DNA of 64,000 nt from Curtobacterium pusillum. GTDB lineage: Bacteria > Actinomycetota > Actinomycetes > Actinomycetales > Microbacteriaceae. The notes under the pieces are model-generated. The model saw only the letters and a program-made list of their open reading frames with translations, made no database searches and was not told the DNA's origin. Below, one piece after another: positions 29,268 to 39,909 of this stretch. The first letter of the stretch is position 1. Each line of letters opens with the position of its first letter. The DNA lies in contig CP018783.1 of NCBI GenBank assembly GCA_002025645.1, positions 1-64,000 of the forward strand, given 5' to 3'. The translations under genes and the position numbers were made by a program.

Positions 29268-31361
29268 GTGCCGACTCCGCAAAAGACGACTGTGCGCGCC
29301 GACATCCAGGGGCTTCGAGCGCTTGCGATCGGACTCGTCGTCCTCTACCACCTCTGGCCGAACCGCTTGACCGGCGGGTTCGTCGGCGTCGATGTCTTCT
29401 TCGTCATCTCTGGCTTCCTGATCACCGGCCACCTCGTGAAGGCGATCGGTGACCGCCCTCACCCTCGACTCCTCGTCGGGTTCTACGCACGGCGTATCCG
29501 CCGGCTCGCGCCCGCAGCGGTCGTCGTGCTCGTGTTCGTCCTGGCCGTCTCGCTCGCCGTGTTCCCTGCGGCGAGCTGGGCGCCGACTGCCTGGAGCGTG
29601 CTCGCCTCGACGTTCTTCGTCGAGAACTGGCACCTCGCCGCTCAGTCGGTCAGTTACCTCGAGACCGCGTCCCAGCCCAGTGCGCTGCAGCACTTCTGGT
29701 CACTCTCGGTGGAGGAGCAGTTCTACATCGTCTGGCCGATCCTCCTCATCGGCGTTGCCCTCGTTGCCCGGAAGCACGCATCGCGGGCCATCCCGATCGC
29801 GATCCTCATCGTGGGCGTCCTGAGCTTCGGATGGGGCATCGTGCACACCCGCATCGACCCGGATGTCGCGTTCTTCGACACCAGTGCACGTGCGTGGCAG
29901 TTCGCGGTCGGAGGACTCGTCGCTTTCATGCCCCTGCCGACTCGGCTGTTCCGCGGTGCGCTGCCCTGGATCGGGATCGCAATCATCGCGGTAGCGACCC
30001 TGACCTTCTCGGACTCGACTCCATTCCCCGGGTTCGCAGCAGTCCTCCCGACGGTCGGCGCGGCGCTCGTCATCGCTGGGCGATCAGACGAGGGATCGAA
30101 CTGGTCTTGGGCGTTCCTCTCGCGGTTCGGTCCGGTGAAGTGGTTGGGCGACGTCTCGTACTCCGCGTACCTCTGGCACTGGCCGCTCATCGTTCTGGTC
30201 CCGCAAGTGCTCGGCCGGGACCTGGACCTGCGGACGAAACTGGCCATCCTGCTCGCCACACTCGTGCTCGCAGCGCTCTCGTACCGTTTCGTCGAGAGTC
30301 CGGTGCGGAAGAGCCGCGTCCTGACGGCGCGACAGTGGAGGAGTTTCGCGGCCGGTGCCACTGCAGCTGCCGTCCTGGCCGCCGGTGCATTCGGCTCCGT
30401 CGGCGTCGCGAACGCGGCCACCGCCGCCGCGAACGCTGCGATCATCGCCAAGGTGTCGAACGGGGACTCCTGCTATGCGGCTGCGGCGCTCGACAACGAG
30501 AAGTGCGCTGATCCGCTGGGTGTCATCGACAAGGACCACCTTCCGGCGTCCCTCGCCGACAAGCCGTTGGCGTGGCAAGACAACTGCATCGATGACGTCA
30601 CGGAGAACACGAACAAGCTCTGCGAGCTGGGTGATCCCAACGGAGCGCAGACCGTCCTGCTCTGGGGTGACTCCCACGCCGGAGCTTGGTCGTCCGCGTT
30701 CGACATCGCGGGGAAGATCAACCACTGGCGTGTCATTGTCGCGGCTCGCAACAAGTGTCCGTCCTCGCTGGTCGCTCCTGACGCAACAGCGTTCGGAGAC
30801 GAACTGCCCAAGGACCAGCAGTCCTGGTGCGGTGCACGGAACAAGTGGGTGCTGGACGACGTCGCGCCCCGCGCTGACAAGGTGGTGCTCGCGAATCTGT
30901 GGGCGAACTACGTGTTCCCCGGCGGGAACCAGGCGCAGGACGCCGGGTACGAGGGCCTCGTCAAGGGCGTCGAATCGATCGGACGAGACGTCACGGTGAT
31001 GCAGCATGTCCCGCTCACGGGTCCCACACTGGAGAAGAAGGTCTGGGGGCCCGACTGCCTCGCAGAGAAGGCAGCAAAGGAGTGCTCTAACCCCGTAGGG
31101 CAGGCGTACCCGGCATCGACGAGTGCCGTGTTCTCGGCACTCGTCGAGGACGGCTACGGTCGACAGGTTCGCTACGTCCCGGTGTTCGATCGCTTCTGCG
31201 ACGACGAGCGGTGCTACTCCGCGGTCGGAGGTGTCTCCGTCTACTTCGACGGCTCGCACCTGTCGCACTCGTACAGCAGTTCGCTGGGCCCGTGGTTGGC
31301 CGACTCTCTCGGCGACGCGAAGCCGCTCGCTGAGTCGGACTTCCGGGCGCCTGGCAACTGA
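29268..31361 (+). CDS. OafA-type O-acyltransferase with C-terminal SGNH domain
   Basis: Membrane acyltransferase of about 697 residues that O-acetylates surface polysaccharide. The acyltransferase-3 domain starts RADIQGLRALAIGLVVLYH with the catalytic-type His in LYHLWP, then FVGVDVFFVISGFLIT and FWSLSVEEQFYIVWP, over ten or more helices to about residue 380. The periplasmic SGNH domain has the GDSH box (LLWGDSHAG, about 466) and the C-terminal DGSHLSH with the catalytic Asp-His pair (about 661). This two-domain form is known from OafB-like enzymes. Start is uncertain: GTG 29268 is preferred, TTG 29244 and GTG 29292 are in frame. The glycosyltransferase downstream starts five bases after its stop. 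Confidence 0.88.
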   Translation: MPTPQKTTVRADIQGLRALAIGLVVLYHLWPNRLTGGFVGVDVFFVISGFLITGHLVKAIGDRPHPRLLVGFYARRIRRLAPAAVVVLVFVLAVSLAVFPAASWAPTAWSVLASTFFVENWHLAAQSVSYLETASQPSALQHFWSLSVEEQFYIVWPILLIGVALVARKHASRAIPIAILIVGVLSFGWGIVHTRIDPDVAFFDTSARAWQFAVGGLVAFMPLPTRLFRGALPWIGIAIIAVATLTFSDSTPFPGFAAVLPTVGAALVIAGRSDEGSNWSWAFLSRFGPVKWLGDVSYSAYLWHWPLIVLVPQVLGRDLDLRTKLAILLATLVLAALSYRFVESPVRKSRVLTARQWRSFAAGATAAAVLAAGAFGSVGVANAATAAANAAIIAKVSNGDSCYAAAALDNEKCADPLGVIDKDHLPASLADKPLAWQDNCIDDVTENTNKLCELGDPNGAQTVLLWGDSHAGAWSSAFDIAGKINHWRVIVAARNKCPSSLVAPDATAFGDELPKDQQSWCGARNKWVLDDVAPRADKVVLANLWANYVFPGGNQAQDAGYEGLVKGVESIGRDVTVMQHVPLTGPTLEKKVWGPDCLAEKAAKECSNPVGQAYPASTSAVFSALVEDGYGRQVRYVPVFDRFCDDERCYSAVGGVSVYFDGSHLSHSYSSSLGPWLADSLGDAKPLAESDFRAPGN

Positions 31362-31365
31362 GGCA

Positions 31366-33039
31366 ATGTCAGAGAAGATGCACTCGCACTCCCTCTCGGT
31401 GATCGTCCCGACTCGGAACGCGCGTCCATGGGTCGGCGAACTGCTCGACAGTCTTCTGGCGCAGGACGCCGAGGATGTCGAGATCATCGTCGTCGACAAC
31501 GGTTCGACCGATGGCACAGCGGCATTCGTCGAAGAGGCAGCCGCATGCGATCCGAGGGTTCGCCTGATCACTTCAGAGGCGACGAGCGCTGCAGCAGCGC
31601 GGAACGAGGGCGTCGACGCCGCGACCGGCGAGTACCTCGTCTTCGCCGACTCGGACGACATCGTGCCGGACGGCGCCTACAGGACGATGCTCGACTCGCT
31701 CGAGGCCAGCGGCTCCGACATTGTGATCGGTGACCACCTGAAGTTCTCAGTGGACCGAACCTGGAGCCCGACTCGCCGTTGGCATCCTTTCGACGCCGCG
31801 CGGGTCGGTGTTGCTCCCACCGAGGTCCCTGAGCTCCTGTCGGGTCGACCGTGTTGGAACCGCATGTTCCGGCGGTCGTTCTGGGATCAGGCCGGGCTGC
31901 GGTTCCCGGAGGTCCCGAGTGTCGAGGACATCGAACCGATGACCCGTGCGTTCGTCGCAGCACGCTCGATCGACGTCGTGCCCGACTGTGTGTACCTGTA
32001 CCGGGACCGCGGCGATGCGACATCGTTGTCCGTCCGTGCGGACGCCGATGTCACGCGTCGCTACCTCGAGCAGGAACTCGCATGCGCCGCGCTCGTGCGT
32101 CACGACCCGGTGCTGCGGTCGCAGCACGCAGAGATCGTGCTCGACGCCGATGGATGGGCTCATCTGCAACGCTTCCTGCTCTCGGCGCCCAGCGACGAAA
32201 CGATGTCCGACATTGCCGAGTCGACGGCAGCGTTGCTCGACGCGATCCCACACGACGGACTCGGTCGGGTCGGTCCGGTGCGTCGCGTGCTCTGGCTCCT
32301 GGTCCGACTCGGCGACTGGGCCGCGGCGCGTTCGTTCGTCTCCGGGACTGCGAGTGCCTCCGAAGCTGATCGGCTGGCGGCGTGGATCGACGCAGTCGCC
32401 GTGATCCTCCCGGTCGATGGGTCGGCTGCGGGCTCGCTCGCCGTCGACGGGCTTGTACCCGCGTTCGTGAACGGTGCGGATCGTCTGCCCGCAAAGTGGT
32501 TCGCGCAGCGGTTGGGCGCGATCGACGGCGTCGACCTCCTGGACACGGGCTCCGTTCTCGCCGACGCGATGATCGCAGCGGTGCGCGCAGGGGACAGTGT
32601 CGCTATCCCGAAGGTCTCGGCCGTGCGCGAGGTCGTGCCGCTGGTCGTGGACCGCGTCAATGCGTCGGACCGAGGGCTCCTCGTTGGCGGTCCGGCGGAC
32701 CTCGACGCGCTGGGCATCGGCGCTGAGGTCGTTCTCACCGGGTCGACGCGTCAGCACACGCGCGTCGCGACGGACCCGGGGATCGGGGGCTGGCGGTCCG
32801 AACTGATCGCCGATCCGCTCACGCCGGGTCGGTACGTTGCGACGGTGGCATTCGCGGGCATCTCGGGTGATTTCCCGGTCGTGACCGCTCGCATGCCGCT
32901 CCCGCCCGTCGACGACGGGATGCCGATGCAGCCGCTCGCGGATCGGAAGGACGGCTGGCGATTCCTCGTCGATCGCCGACCGCCCCGCGGCCGTGGCATC
33001 GGCGGACTCGTTGCGAAGGTGCGGCGGAAGCTGCGGTGA
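31366..33039 (+). CDS. GT2 glycosyltransferase with long C-terminal extension
   Basis: Protein of 557 residues. Its N-terminal GT-A domain is canonical: LSVIVPTRNARPWVGELL, IIVVDNGSTDGTAAFV and the metal site VFADSDDIVPDGAY. WNRMFRRSFWDQAGLRF and EDIEPMTRAFV fit the WbbD/TagA-associated GT2 group often found near glycerophosphotransferases. The C-terminal 300 residues are of unknown function and resemble no catalytic domain I recognise. ATG 31366 is chosen, with gagg in the end of the acyltransferase gene as the binding site; ATG 31378 is a close alternative. It forms a two-gene operon with the acyltransferase. Confidence 0.85.
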   Translation: MSEKMHSHSLSVIVPTRNARPWVGELLDSLLAQDAEDVEIIVVDNGSTDGTAAFVEEAAACDPRVRLITSEATSAAAARNEGVDAATGEYLVFADSDDIVPDGAYRTMLDSLEASGSDIVIGDHLKFSVDRTWSPTRRWHPFDAARVGVAPTEVPELLSGRPCWNRMFRRSFWDQAGLRFPEVPSVEDIEPMTRAFVAARSIDVVPDCVYLYRDRGDATSLSVRADADVTRRYLEQELACAALVRHDPVLRSQHAEIVLDADGWAHLQRFLLSAPSDETMSDIAESTAALLDAIPHDGLGRVGPVRRVLWLLVRLGDWAAARSFVSGTASASEADRLAAWIDAVAVILPVDGSAAGSLAVDGLVPAFVNGADRLPAKWFAQRLGAIDGVDLLDTGSVLADAMIAAVRAGDSVAIPKVSAVREVVPLVVDRVNASDRGLLVGGPADLDALGIGAEVVLTGSTRQHTRVATDPGIGGWRSELIADPLTPGRYVATVAFAGISGDFPVVTARMPLPPVDDGMPMQPLADRKDGWRFLVDRRPPRGRGIGGLVAKVRRKLR

Positions 33040-33053
33040 CGCCCACTGGTGAG

Positions 33054-33071
33054 ACCGCGGGAGCCCGCGGT
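33054..33071. terminator. Bidirectional hairpin between converging glycosyltransferase genes
   Basis: ACCGCGGG (33054-33061) pairs perfectly with CCCGCGGT (33064-33071) around a two-base centre. It lies 14 bases after the + strand gene stop and touches the end of the - strand gene, so it can end transcription both ways. There is no U-tract. Confidence 0.5.
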
Positions 33072-33072
33072 G

Positions 33073-34125
33073 TCAGGACGACACGTTGTCCAACAACTCC
33101 GCGTACTCCCTCGACCGCGCGAACGGCGCCAGCCGCCGGCTGAACGCCTCGGCCCCCTCCGCACTGCCGGCAGGTCCAGCGAGCACCGCAGCGAGCGACC
33201 CCGCAGCGTCACCGGTGTCGAACCACCGGATCCACTCCTCGCCCCCGAACTCCGCGCGCAGGTGCGCTTCGTCGGGCAGCACCGAGGGAACCACGAACGA
33301 CGCCGCCAGGTGCAGGCTCCCCGAGTTCAGCACCCGACGGTAGGGGAACACCGCGACGTCGGCAGCCCGGAACCACCACTGGACGTCGATGTCCTCGACG
33401 TGGTCGTGCTCGCGGACGGCCCGGACGTCGTCGCCGAGCAGCACGTCGATCGACGCGCGGTCCTCGTCCGACGTCCGACCCGCCAGCAACAGCACCGGGC
33501 GGTCCGCTGCCGGGATCCGGCGCACGGCGTCGACGAGCACGTCGAGGCCCTTGTACGGCCGCATCTGCCCGAACGCCAGGACGGCCCGGTCGTCGTCGCG
33601 GAGGCCGAAGCGTGCCCTCGCCTCGGACCGCGACACCGACGACGGGTACACGCCCTGGTAGCTGGGGTGCGGGATGTGCACCACGCGGTCGGTGTCGAGC
33701 GTGTAGTGCGGCGCGACGGCTGCGGGTGTGTCGCGGTTCATCACGTGCACGGCGTCGGCGGTCGCGGCGAGGTACCGGTTCAGTTCGAGTTCGAGCTCGA
33801 GGTGCCGGGCGTCGTGGGGCAGGACGTTGTGGATCGTCCACACGAGGCGTGCGCCGCGCGAGCGTGCCGCGTCGACGGCGCTGCGGAAGCGGTCGAGACG
33901 CGCGCCCGCCGAAGCGAGGTCGTCGTCGGTGCGCTGCACGATCGGGGCGGTCCAGTGCATGTGGAACACGTCGCCGGAGCCGAGACGTCCGAGGTGCTGT
34001 TCGAGCTGCTCGAGCCGGAGGCTCTCGAGGACGTTCCAGCCGCGGGCCCGAGGGGCCAGCAGCATCAGGTTGAGGTACGGGTTGTCCCGGTAGGCCGGGA
34101 ACACCACGAGGGAGCGATCGGGCAC
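33073..34125 (-). CDS. GT4-like glycosyltransferase
   Basis: GT-B fold protein of 350 residues from GTG 34125. The N-terminal half has VVFPAYRDNPYLNLM and FHMHWTAPIVQ, then VWTIHNVLPHD. The C-terminal half has the nucleotide-sugar region AVLAFGQMRPYKGLDVLVDAV and FRAADVAVFPYRRVLNSGSLHLA, similar to short GT4 enzymes of actinobacterial exopolysaccharide loci. The usual EX7E motif is not clear, as NSGSLHLA occupies its place. It is the last of several minus-strand glycosyltransferase genes and may be transcribed with the small zinc-ribbon gene 22 bases upstream. Its higher GC content matches the genes to its right rather than to its left. Confidence 0.8.
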   Translation of the reverse strand: MPDRSLVVFPAYRDNPYLNLMLLAPRARGWNVLESLRLEQLEQHLGRLGSGDVFHMHWTAPIVQRTDDDLASAGARLDRFRSAVDAARSRGARLVWTIHNVLPHDARHLELELELNRYLAATADAVHVMNRDTPAAVAPHYTLDTDRVVHIPHPSYQGVYPSSVSRSEARARFGLRDDDRAVLAFGQMRPYKGLDVLVDAVRRIPAADRPVLLLAGRTSDEDRASIDVLLGDDVRAVREHDHVEDIDVQWWFRAADVAVFPYRRVLNSGSLHLAASFVVPSVLPDEAHLRAEFGGEEWIRWFDTGDAAGSLAAVLAGPAGSAEGAEAFSRRLAPFARSREYAELLDNVSS

Positions 34126-34147
34126 TGCCCGATCCTACGGGGAGACG

Positions 34148-34303
34148 TCAGTCGGCTGTGGCGACGATGTACTCGGCTTCGTGGAGGACCGAGCAGAACG
34201 CCAGTCCTTCGTGGCCGAGCGCATCGCGCTTCCGGATGACGGCACCGCACACGGAGCACTTGGTCGTGAAGGTCGACCGCATTGCATCGGAGAGGAGCGA
34301 CAT
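34148..34303 (-). CDS. 51-residue zinc-ribbon-like protein
   Basis: Small protein starting MSLLSDAMRSTFTTKCSVCG; start ATG 34303 is preferred because the agaggag-like context and the AT-rich sequence upstream suggest a promoter there. A longer in-frame version to 34384 adds a low-quality N-terminus. Two CxxC-like sites (KCSVCG and FCSVLHEAEY, giving Cys-X2-Cys and Cys-X3-His) suggest one bound zinc. The rest is short and polar. It stands alone between glycosyltransferase genes and has no recognisable function. It could be a tiny zinc-binding regulator or a ribosome-associated protein. Coding is supported by the motif, not by length. Confidence 0.6.
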   Translation of the reverse strand: MSLLSDAMRSTFTTKCSVCGAVIRKRDALGHEGLAFCSVLHEAEYIVATAD

Positions 34304-34404
34304 ACAGATATGTTCGCCCCCGAAGATGAACAACGGGCTGCGTCCGGCTTGGAGAGGGGTGAACGTACCCCCAGAAAGGGCCACAGAGACGACGGGCGCT
34401 CACG

Positions 34405-37002
34405 TCACGCGAGCGCCCGGACCACCTGCTCCGCCCCGCCCTCGGCGTCCACGACCGCGGCGAAGTCCCCGTCGGCCACGACCTGCCCCGGCGCGAGCCA
34501 CACGACGTTGAACGCCCCGGGCTGCGGCACGAACGACGGAACCCCGGGCCCGGACGACGCCCCGGAGACCAGCACGGTCACCTCGTCGATCCCGCTCGAC
34601 CCCCGGTACCAGGACGTCGGCACGTCGACCTGCACGGTGTGCCCTGCGCCCTCCAGCGCAGCCACCAGCGCCGTCACGTCGGCCACCCGGGTGCCGTCGT
34701 GCTTGACCGCGACGCGGAGGCCCACGGCCCCTTCCTCACGGACGACGACCGGACGCGAGGACCGCACCATCACGGCGTGCCCCTTGGGCAGTCCGGGTTC
34801 GACCCCGAGCCAGCGCAGGCCGGCAGCGTCGTACCGGTCGACGGCGTCGGCAGCCGGGTACCGGCCGCGCCAGCGCTCGTCGAAGATCCGGCGGTTGTCG
34901 ACCCGGGCGTCGTCGCGACCGGGGGAGCGGCTCTCGTGGTGGACCACCACGGAGGACGGCACGACGACGAAGGTCGAGCCGGCCGGGGACGACGCCAGCG
35001 CGCGAAGGCACAGGTCGACGTCCTCCAGGCCGTTCGCGTACACGGGGTCGAACCCGTGCCAGCGGATGAGGTCGGCGGCCCGGAACGCGGCAGCAGCAGC
35101 TGTGATGGCCGAGAACCGCAGAACCGACGACGACGCTCCGTCCGGAGCACCGAAGTACCGGTCCGCATCGTGCCGAGGGTGGTCGCCGAGGAAGTGCCAC
35201 GGCAGCACCTTGTCGCCGCCGAACACGGTGCCGGCGGTCTGGACGACGCCGTCCGGGTAGACGAGGAGCGGCTGTGCCCCGAGGACGGCGCGGTCGTCCA
35301 GCGCTTCGACGAGCGGCCGGAGCCACCCGGTCGTGACCTCGGTGTCGTTGTTCAGCATGACGACGATCCCGCCCGAGGACCGCGCGAGGCCGAGGTCGCT
35401 GCCGAGGCCGAAGTTCCGGTTGCGGTCCTCGCGCTGCAGGACCACGCGCGGCTCGTCGCGGAACCACGCGCCGAGGATCGCGGACACGGATCGCGGTGAG
35501 CCGTTGTCCACGAGCACGACCTCGACCCTGTCGCCGTCGTGGTCGGCGGCACCGAGGACGGCGTCGACGGCTCGACGGGTCATCGTCCAGTCGCGGAAGG
35601 CCGGGACGACGACGGACACCAGGGCCGCGTCACGCGTCGGAGCGGCGGCGGCGAGGGCGTCCCAGTCGATGCGGTGCCGCGCGAGTGCGACCTCCTGCCA
35701 GGACGCCGGCTGCGCGGACGACACCCGGCGCGGGTCGCGGACGTTGTCGTAGTCGACACCGATCACCGGCACGTACGCGGGGACGCCGAAGCGCTTCCCG
35801 ATCCGGAGCAGCCACTCCCAGTCGATCCAGCGGCGCAGGGTCTCGTCGAAGGGCCCCACGGCCGCTGCGACGTCGCGCCGCACGACGAGGGCGTTGAGGT
35901 CGATGAAGTTCCCGGCGAGCAGGTCCTCGAGGGTGCCGTCCTCGCCGCGGTACGTCTCGACGGGCGCGGTGGAGTCGTCGGCGTTGTTGGCGCCGATCAT
36001 CCGGACGCCCGTGTGGACGCCGGGGCCGTCGGTCTCGAGCAGCGCGGCGAGGGCCGCGGCGAGGTGCTCCGGTCGCCACGTGTTGTCCGCGTCGAGGAAC
36101 GCCACGAAGTCGCCGCGGACCGCCGCGAGCCCCGTGTTCCGTGCGGCGCCGGCTCCGCCGTTCTCCCGCTCGATCAGGTGGATCCGGGCGTCGTCCGCCG
36201 CGGCTCGGCGCACGACGTCGACGGTGTCGTCGCCCGAGCCGTCGTCGACGACGACGAGCTCCCACGCGGGGTGCTGTTGGGCACGGACGGACGCGATGGC
36301 CGCGCCGACGACGTCAGCGCGCCGGTGCACCGGCATCACGATCGAGACGAGCGGCTGCTCGGCCTCGCGTCGGGCCGCCCCGCGCGGGTACCGCGCGAGG
36401 ACGTCCGCGGTCTCCGGACCGTCCCAGGTCGACCGGTAACGACGCCGGGTCCGGTGCTGCGCGGCAGCGAACTCGCGGGCCGCCAGCACGGCCGACTCCC
36501 GGACTGCGCCCCACGTTGGTGCGGGTCCGCGACGGCCTGGAGGCACGGGGAGCGCGGTCGTGTCCGTCGCGTTCCGCAGGAAGTGGCGGAGTGCATCCAG
36601 GGTGGACGTCGGCCGGTCGGCCGCCGGGAGCGACGCCACGTGCACGCCGGCGTCGAAGAGCGGCCCGGTCTGGAAGAGCTCTGGTCCCTCCTGGTGCAGT
36701 GCGTCGTACCAGGACATCGCGGGCACGGGCTGGTGCTCGCGCATCCACTCGTGCTCGACGAGCGGGCTGAGCGAGAGCCCCCGCTGGCCGTCGTTGTGCA
36801 CGTAGAACGCGATCGCCTCGTCGTCGGTGGCGAACGTCCGACCGGTCTGCGCCTCGAGGTACCCGCGGTCGAGCACGCCGAACTCGCCGATCCGACGGGC
36901 CCACCGGTCGAGCCGGTCGGTGACGGTCAGCGGCTTCTCGGGGCCGCGCAAGCCGCGTGCGAGCCGCCGTGCGACCCGCCCGATGCCGGAGCGGTCCGCC
37001 AT
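34405..37002 (-). CDS. Double-domain GT2 glycosyltransferase
   Basis: Protein of 865 residues with two GT2 domains. The first (from about residue 218) has [29 protein letters not shown] and FLDADNTWRPEHL. The second (from about 520) has VSVVVPAFRDWTMTRRAV, VLVDNGSPRSVS, VMLNNDTEVTTGWLRPL and the GLEDVDLCLR motif. The first 200 residues are unrelated to known catalysis. Such tandem GT2 proteins extend rhamnan-type or O-antigen polymers by adding two linkages. ATG 37002 overlaps the stop of the upstream gene by one base (TGATG), so it is in the operon 39844-34405. Last residues (VVDAEGGAEQVVRALA) suggest a complete C-terminus. Confidence 0.85.
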   Translation of the reverse strand: MADRSGIGRVARRLARGLRGPEKPLTVTDRLDRWARRIGEFGVLDRGYLEAQTGRTFATDDEAIAFYVHNDGQRGLSLSPLVEHEWMREHQPVPAMSWYDALHQEGPELFQTGPLFDAGVHVASLPAADRPTSTLDALRHFLRNATDTTALPVPPGRRGPAPTWGAVRESAVLAAREFAAAQHRTRRRYRSTWDGPETADVLARYPRGAARREAEQPLVSIVMPVHRRADVVGAAIASVRAQQHPAWELVVVDDGSGDDTVDVVRRAAADDARIHLIERENGGAGAARNTGLAAVRGDFVAFLDADNTWRPEHLAAALAALLETDGPGVHTGVRMIGANNADDSTAPVETYRGEDGTLEDLLAGNFIDLNALVVRRDVAAAVGPFDETLRRWIDWEWLLRIGKRFGVPAYVPVIGVDYDNVRDPRRVSSAQPASWQEVALARHRIDWDALAAAAPTRDAALVSVVVPAFRDWTMTRRAVDAVLGAADHDGDRVEVVLVDNGSPRSVSAILGAWFRDEPRVVLQREDRNRNFGLGSDLGLARSSGGIVVMLNNDTEVTTGWLRPLVEALDDRAVLGAQPLLVYPDGVVQTAGTVFGGDKVLPWHFLGDHPRHDADRYFGAPDGASSSVLRFSAITAAAAAFRAADLIRWHGFDPVYANGLEDVDLCLRALASSPAGSTFVVVPSSVVVHHESRSPGRDDARVDNRRIFDERWRGRYPAADAVDRYDAAGLRWLGVEPGLPKGHAVMVRSSRPVVVREEGAVGLRVAVKHDGTRVADVTALVAALEGAGHTVQVDVPTSWYRGSSGIDEVTVLVSGASSGPGVPSFVPQPGAFNVVWLAPGQVVADGDFAAVVDAEGGAEQVVRALA

Positions 37003-38437
37003 CAGCGGCGCCCCGGCAGTCGTGAGGCGACCTTGGCGATCGCCTGGCCGGTGCGGAAGGAGCGGCTCGTGCGCAGGTCGTCGAGCTCCCGGCGCAGACG
37101 CGCGACCTCGTCGGAGGCGTCGTCCGCACCGACCTCGGCGGCGGCGAGCTCGAGGGGGAGGAACGCCGCCCACCGCTGCTCCAGGTGCGCGGACGTGCCG
37201 TCGAGCGGCGCGAGCATGCTGTTCTCGAGGCCCTCGCGAGCGCTCTCGAGTTCGTCGGGCGTGACGGAGTCGGCGAACGGGCGTGCCAGGTCGACCACCC
37301 GGTCGGCGCCGGCGCGGTACCGCGCTGAGGACCAGGGCGGCGTGGTCGACCCGGTCCGCACCACCACCCAGAACGCGGCCCGACGGTTCGCGGTCACGAG
37401 GTCGCCCGGCGTCGGGTCGACCAGGATCTGCGCCGTCACGAGGTCGTCGGGGTTCGGGTCGTCCGAGGTGACCGCCCACCCGGCGGGGGCCGACGTGCCG
37501 GCGGGGAGCCGTGCCTCCAGGCTGAAGCCGTCCCCGAAAGCCGCGTCGATCTGCCGGGCCAGCCCCGCGGCGTCCTCGACGTGCCGCAGGTCGACCGCCA
37601 GCCGGGCGGCGGGCCCGGCGGGGACGAGCACGTCGGCGAAGCGCTCGGTCGCGGTCATGCCGTGCCGCTGGTAGGCGGCCACCGCCTCGGGCAGGAAGGG
37701 GTACCGGCGTTCGAGCTCCCGCTGGTGGGCGGCGCGGAGCGCGGACCGGTTGCCGGCGAAGCTCTTGCCGCCGGCGTGCAGGACGAGCGCCCGGTTGGCG
37801 ATCTTCGCCAGCCAGCCGTGTGCGGCGATGCGGAGGCAGTAGTCGTTCTCCTCGCCGTAGCCGGGGGCGAACGCCTCGTCGAAGAGGCCGTGCTCCGTGA
37901 TCAGCTCGCGGCGTGTCAGGAAGCAGAACCCCATCGCCACGGGGAGGACCTGGGACTCGGGCAGGAGCGGGGCGATCTCGGACCAGACCGCACGGGTGCG
38001 CGCCTCGGTCCGGGCGGCGCCGCGGTTCGTCAGGCGGTACGGGATGCTCGCGATCGTCGCGTTGTCGCTGCGGGCGGTGACGACACCCGTGCGTTCTTCG
38101 TCGAGCACGGCGAGCATCGCGTCGAGGAAGCCGGCGGTCGGCACGGCGTCGCTGTTGAGCAGGAGGACGGCCTCGGCCCCGGTGTCGAGCTCGAGCACGG
38201 CGCGGTTGCAGGTGCCGACGAAGCCGAGGTTGTGGTCGTTGCGCTCGTACCGGAAGCCGGGCCGGTCGGCGATGCGGTCGAGCAGGGCCCGTTCGATCGT
38301 GTCGACGTCAGGGCCGCAGTCGTTGACGAGCAGCGCACGGTGGTGGTCGGTGTCGAGGTGCTCGATCAACCCGTCGACGCAGCGCAGCAGGGAGTCGAGG
38401 TCGCCGTACACGGGCACGACGACGAGGGTGGAGCGGG

Positions 38438-38441
<4 letters not shown>
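37002..38441 (-). CDS. GT2 glycosyltransferase, paralogue of the 20294-21748 protein
   Basis: Inverting glycosyltransferase of 479 residues from ATG 38441, overlapping the upstream stop (ATGA). TLVVVPVYGDLDSLLRCV, NLGFVGTCNRAVLELD, LLLNSDAVPTAGFLD, VAMGFCFLTRREL and YGEENDYCLRI match the protein at 20294-21748 almost motif by motif through the first 270 residues. The C-terminal halves diverge, and here a coiled-coil-like stretch near the end (DEVARLRRELDDLRTS) could bind a partner. Neighbours on both sides are glycosyltransferases in the same operon. Sugar specificity is not evident. Confidence 0.85.
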
Positions 38442-39844
<1,403 letters not shown>

Positions 39845-39892
39845 CGACCCTCACGTTACTGGGCGCGGGGCACGTTCCGTCCGACCCCCTCG

Positions 39893-39898
39893 GTAGGC
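39893..39898 (+). promoter_or_regulatory. Possible hisD -10 element
   Basis: TAGGCT lies 12 bases before the hisD ATG. If it is a -10 box, transcription would begin within a few bases of the start codon, making the mRNA nearly leaderless. No ribosome binding site is seen before the ATG, which supports this. It lies in the 65-base divergent gap to the WsaF-like gene. Confidence 0.4.
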
Positions 39899-39909
39899 TT
39901 GGCCCCCTG

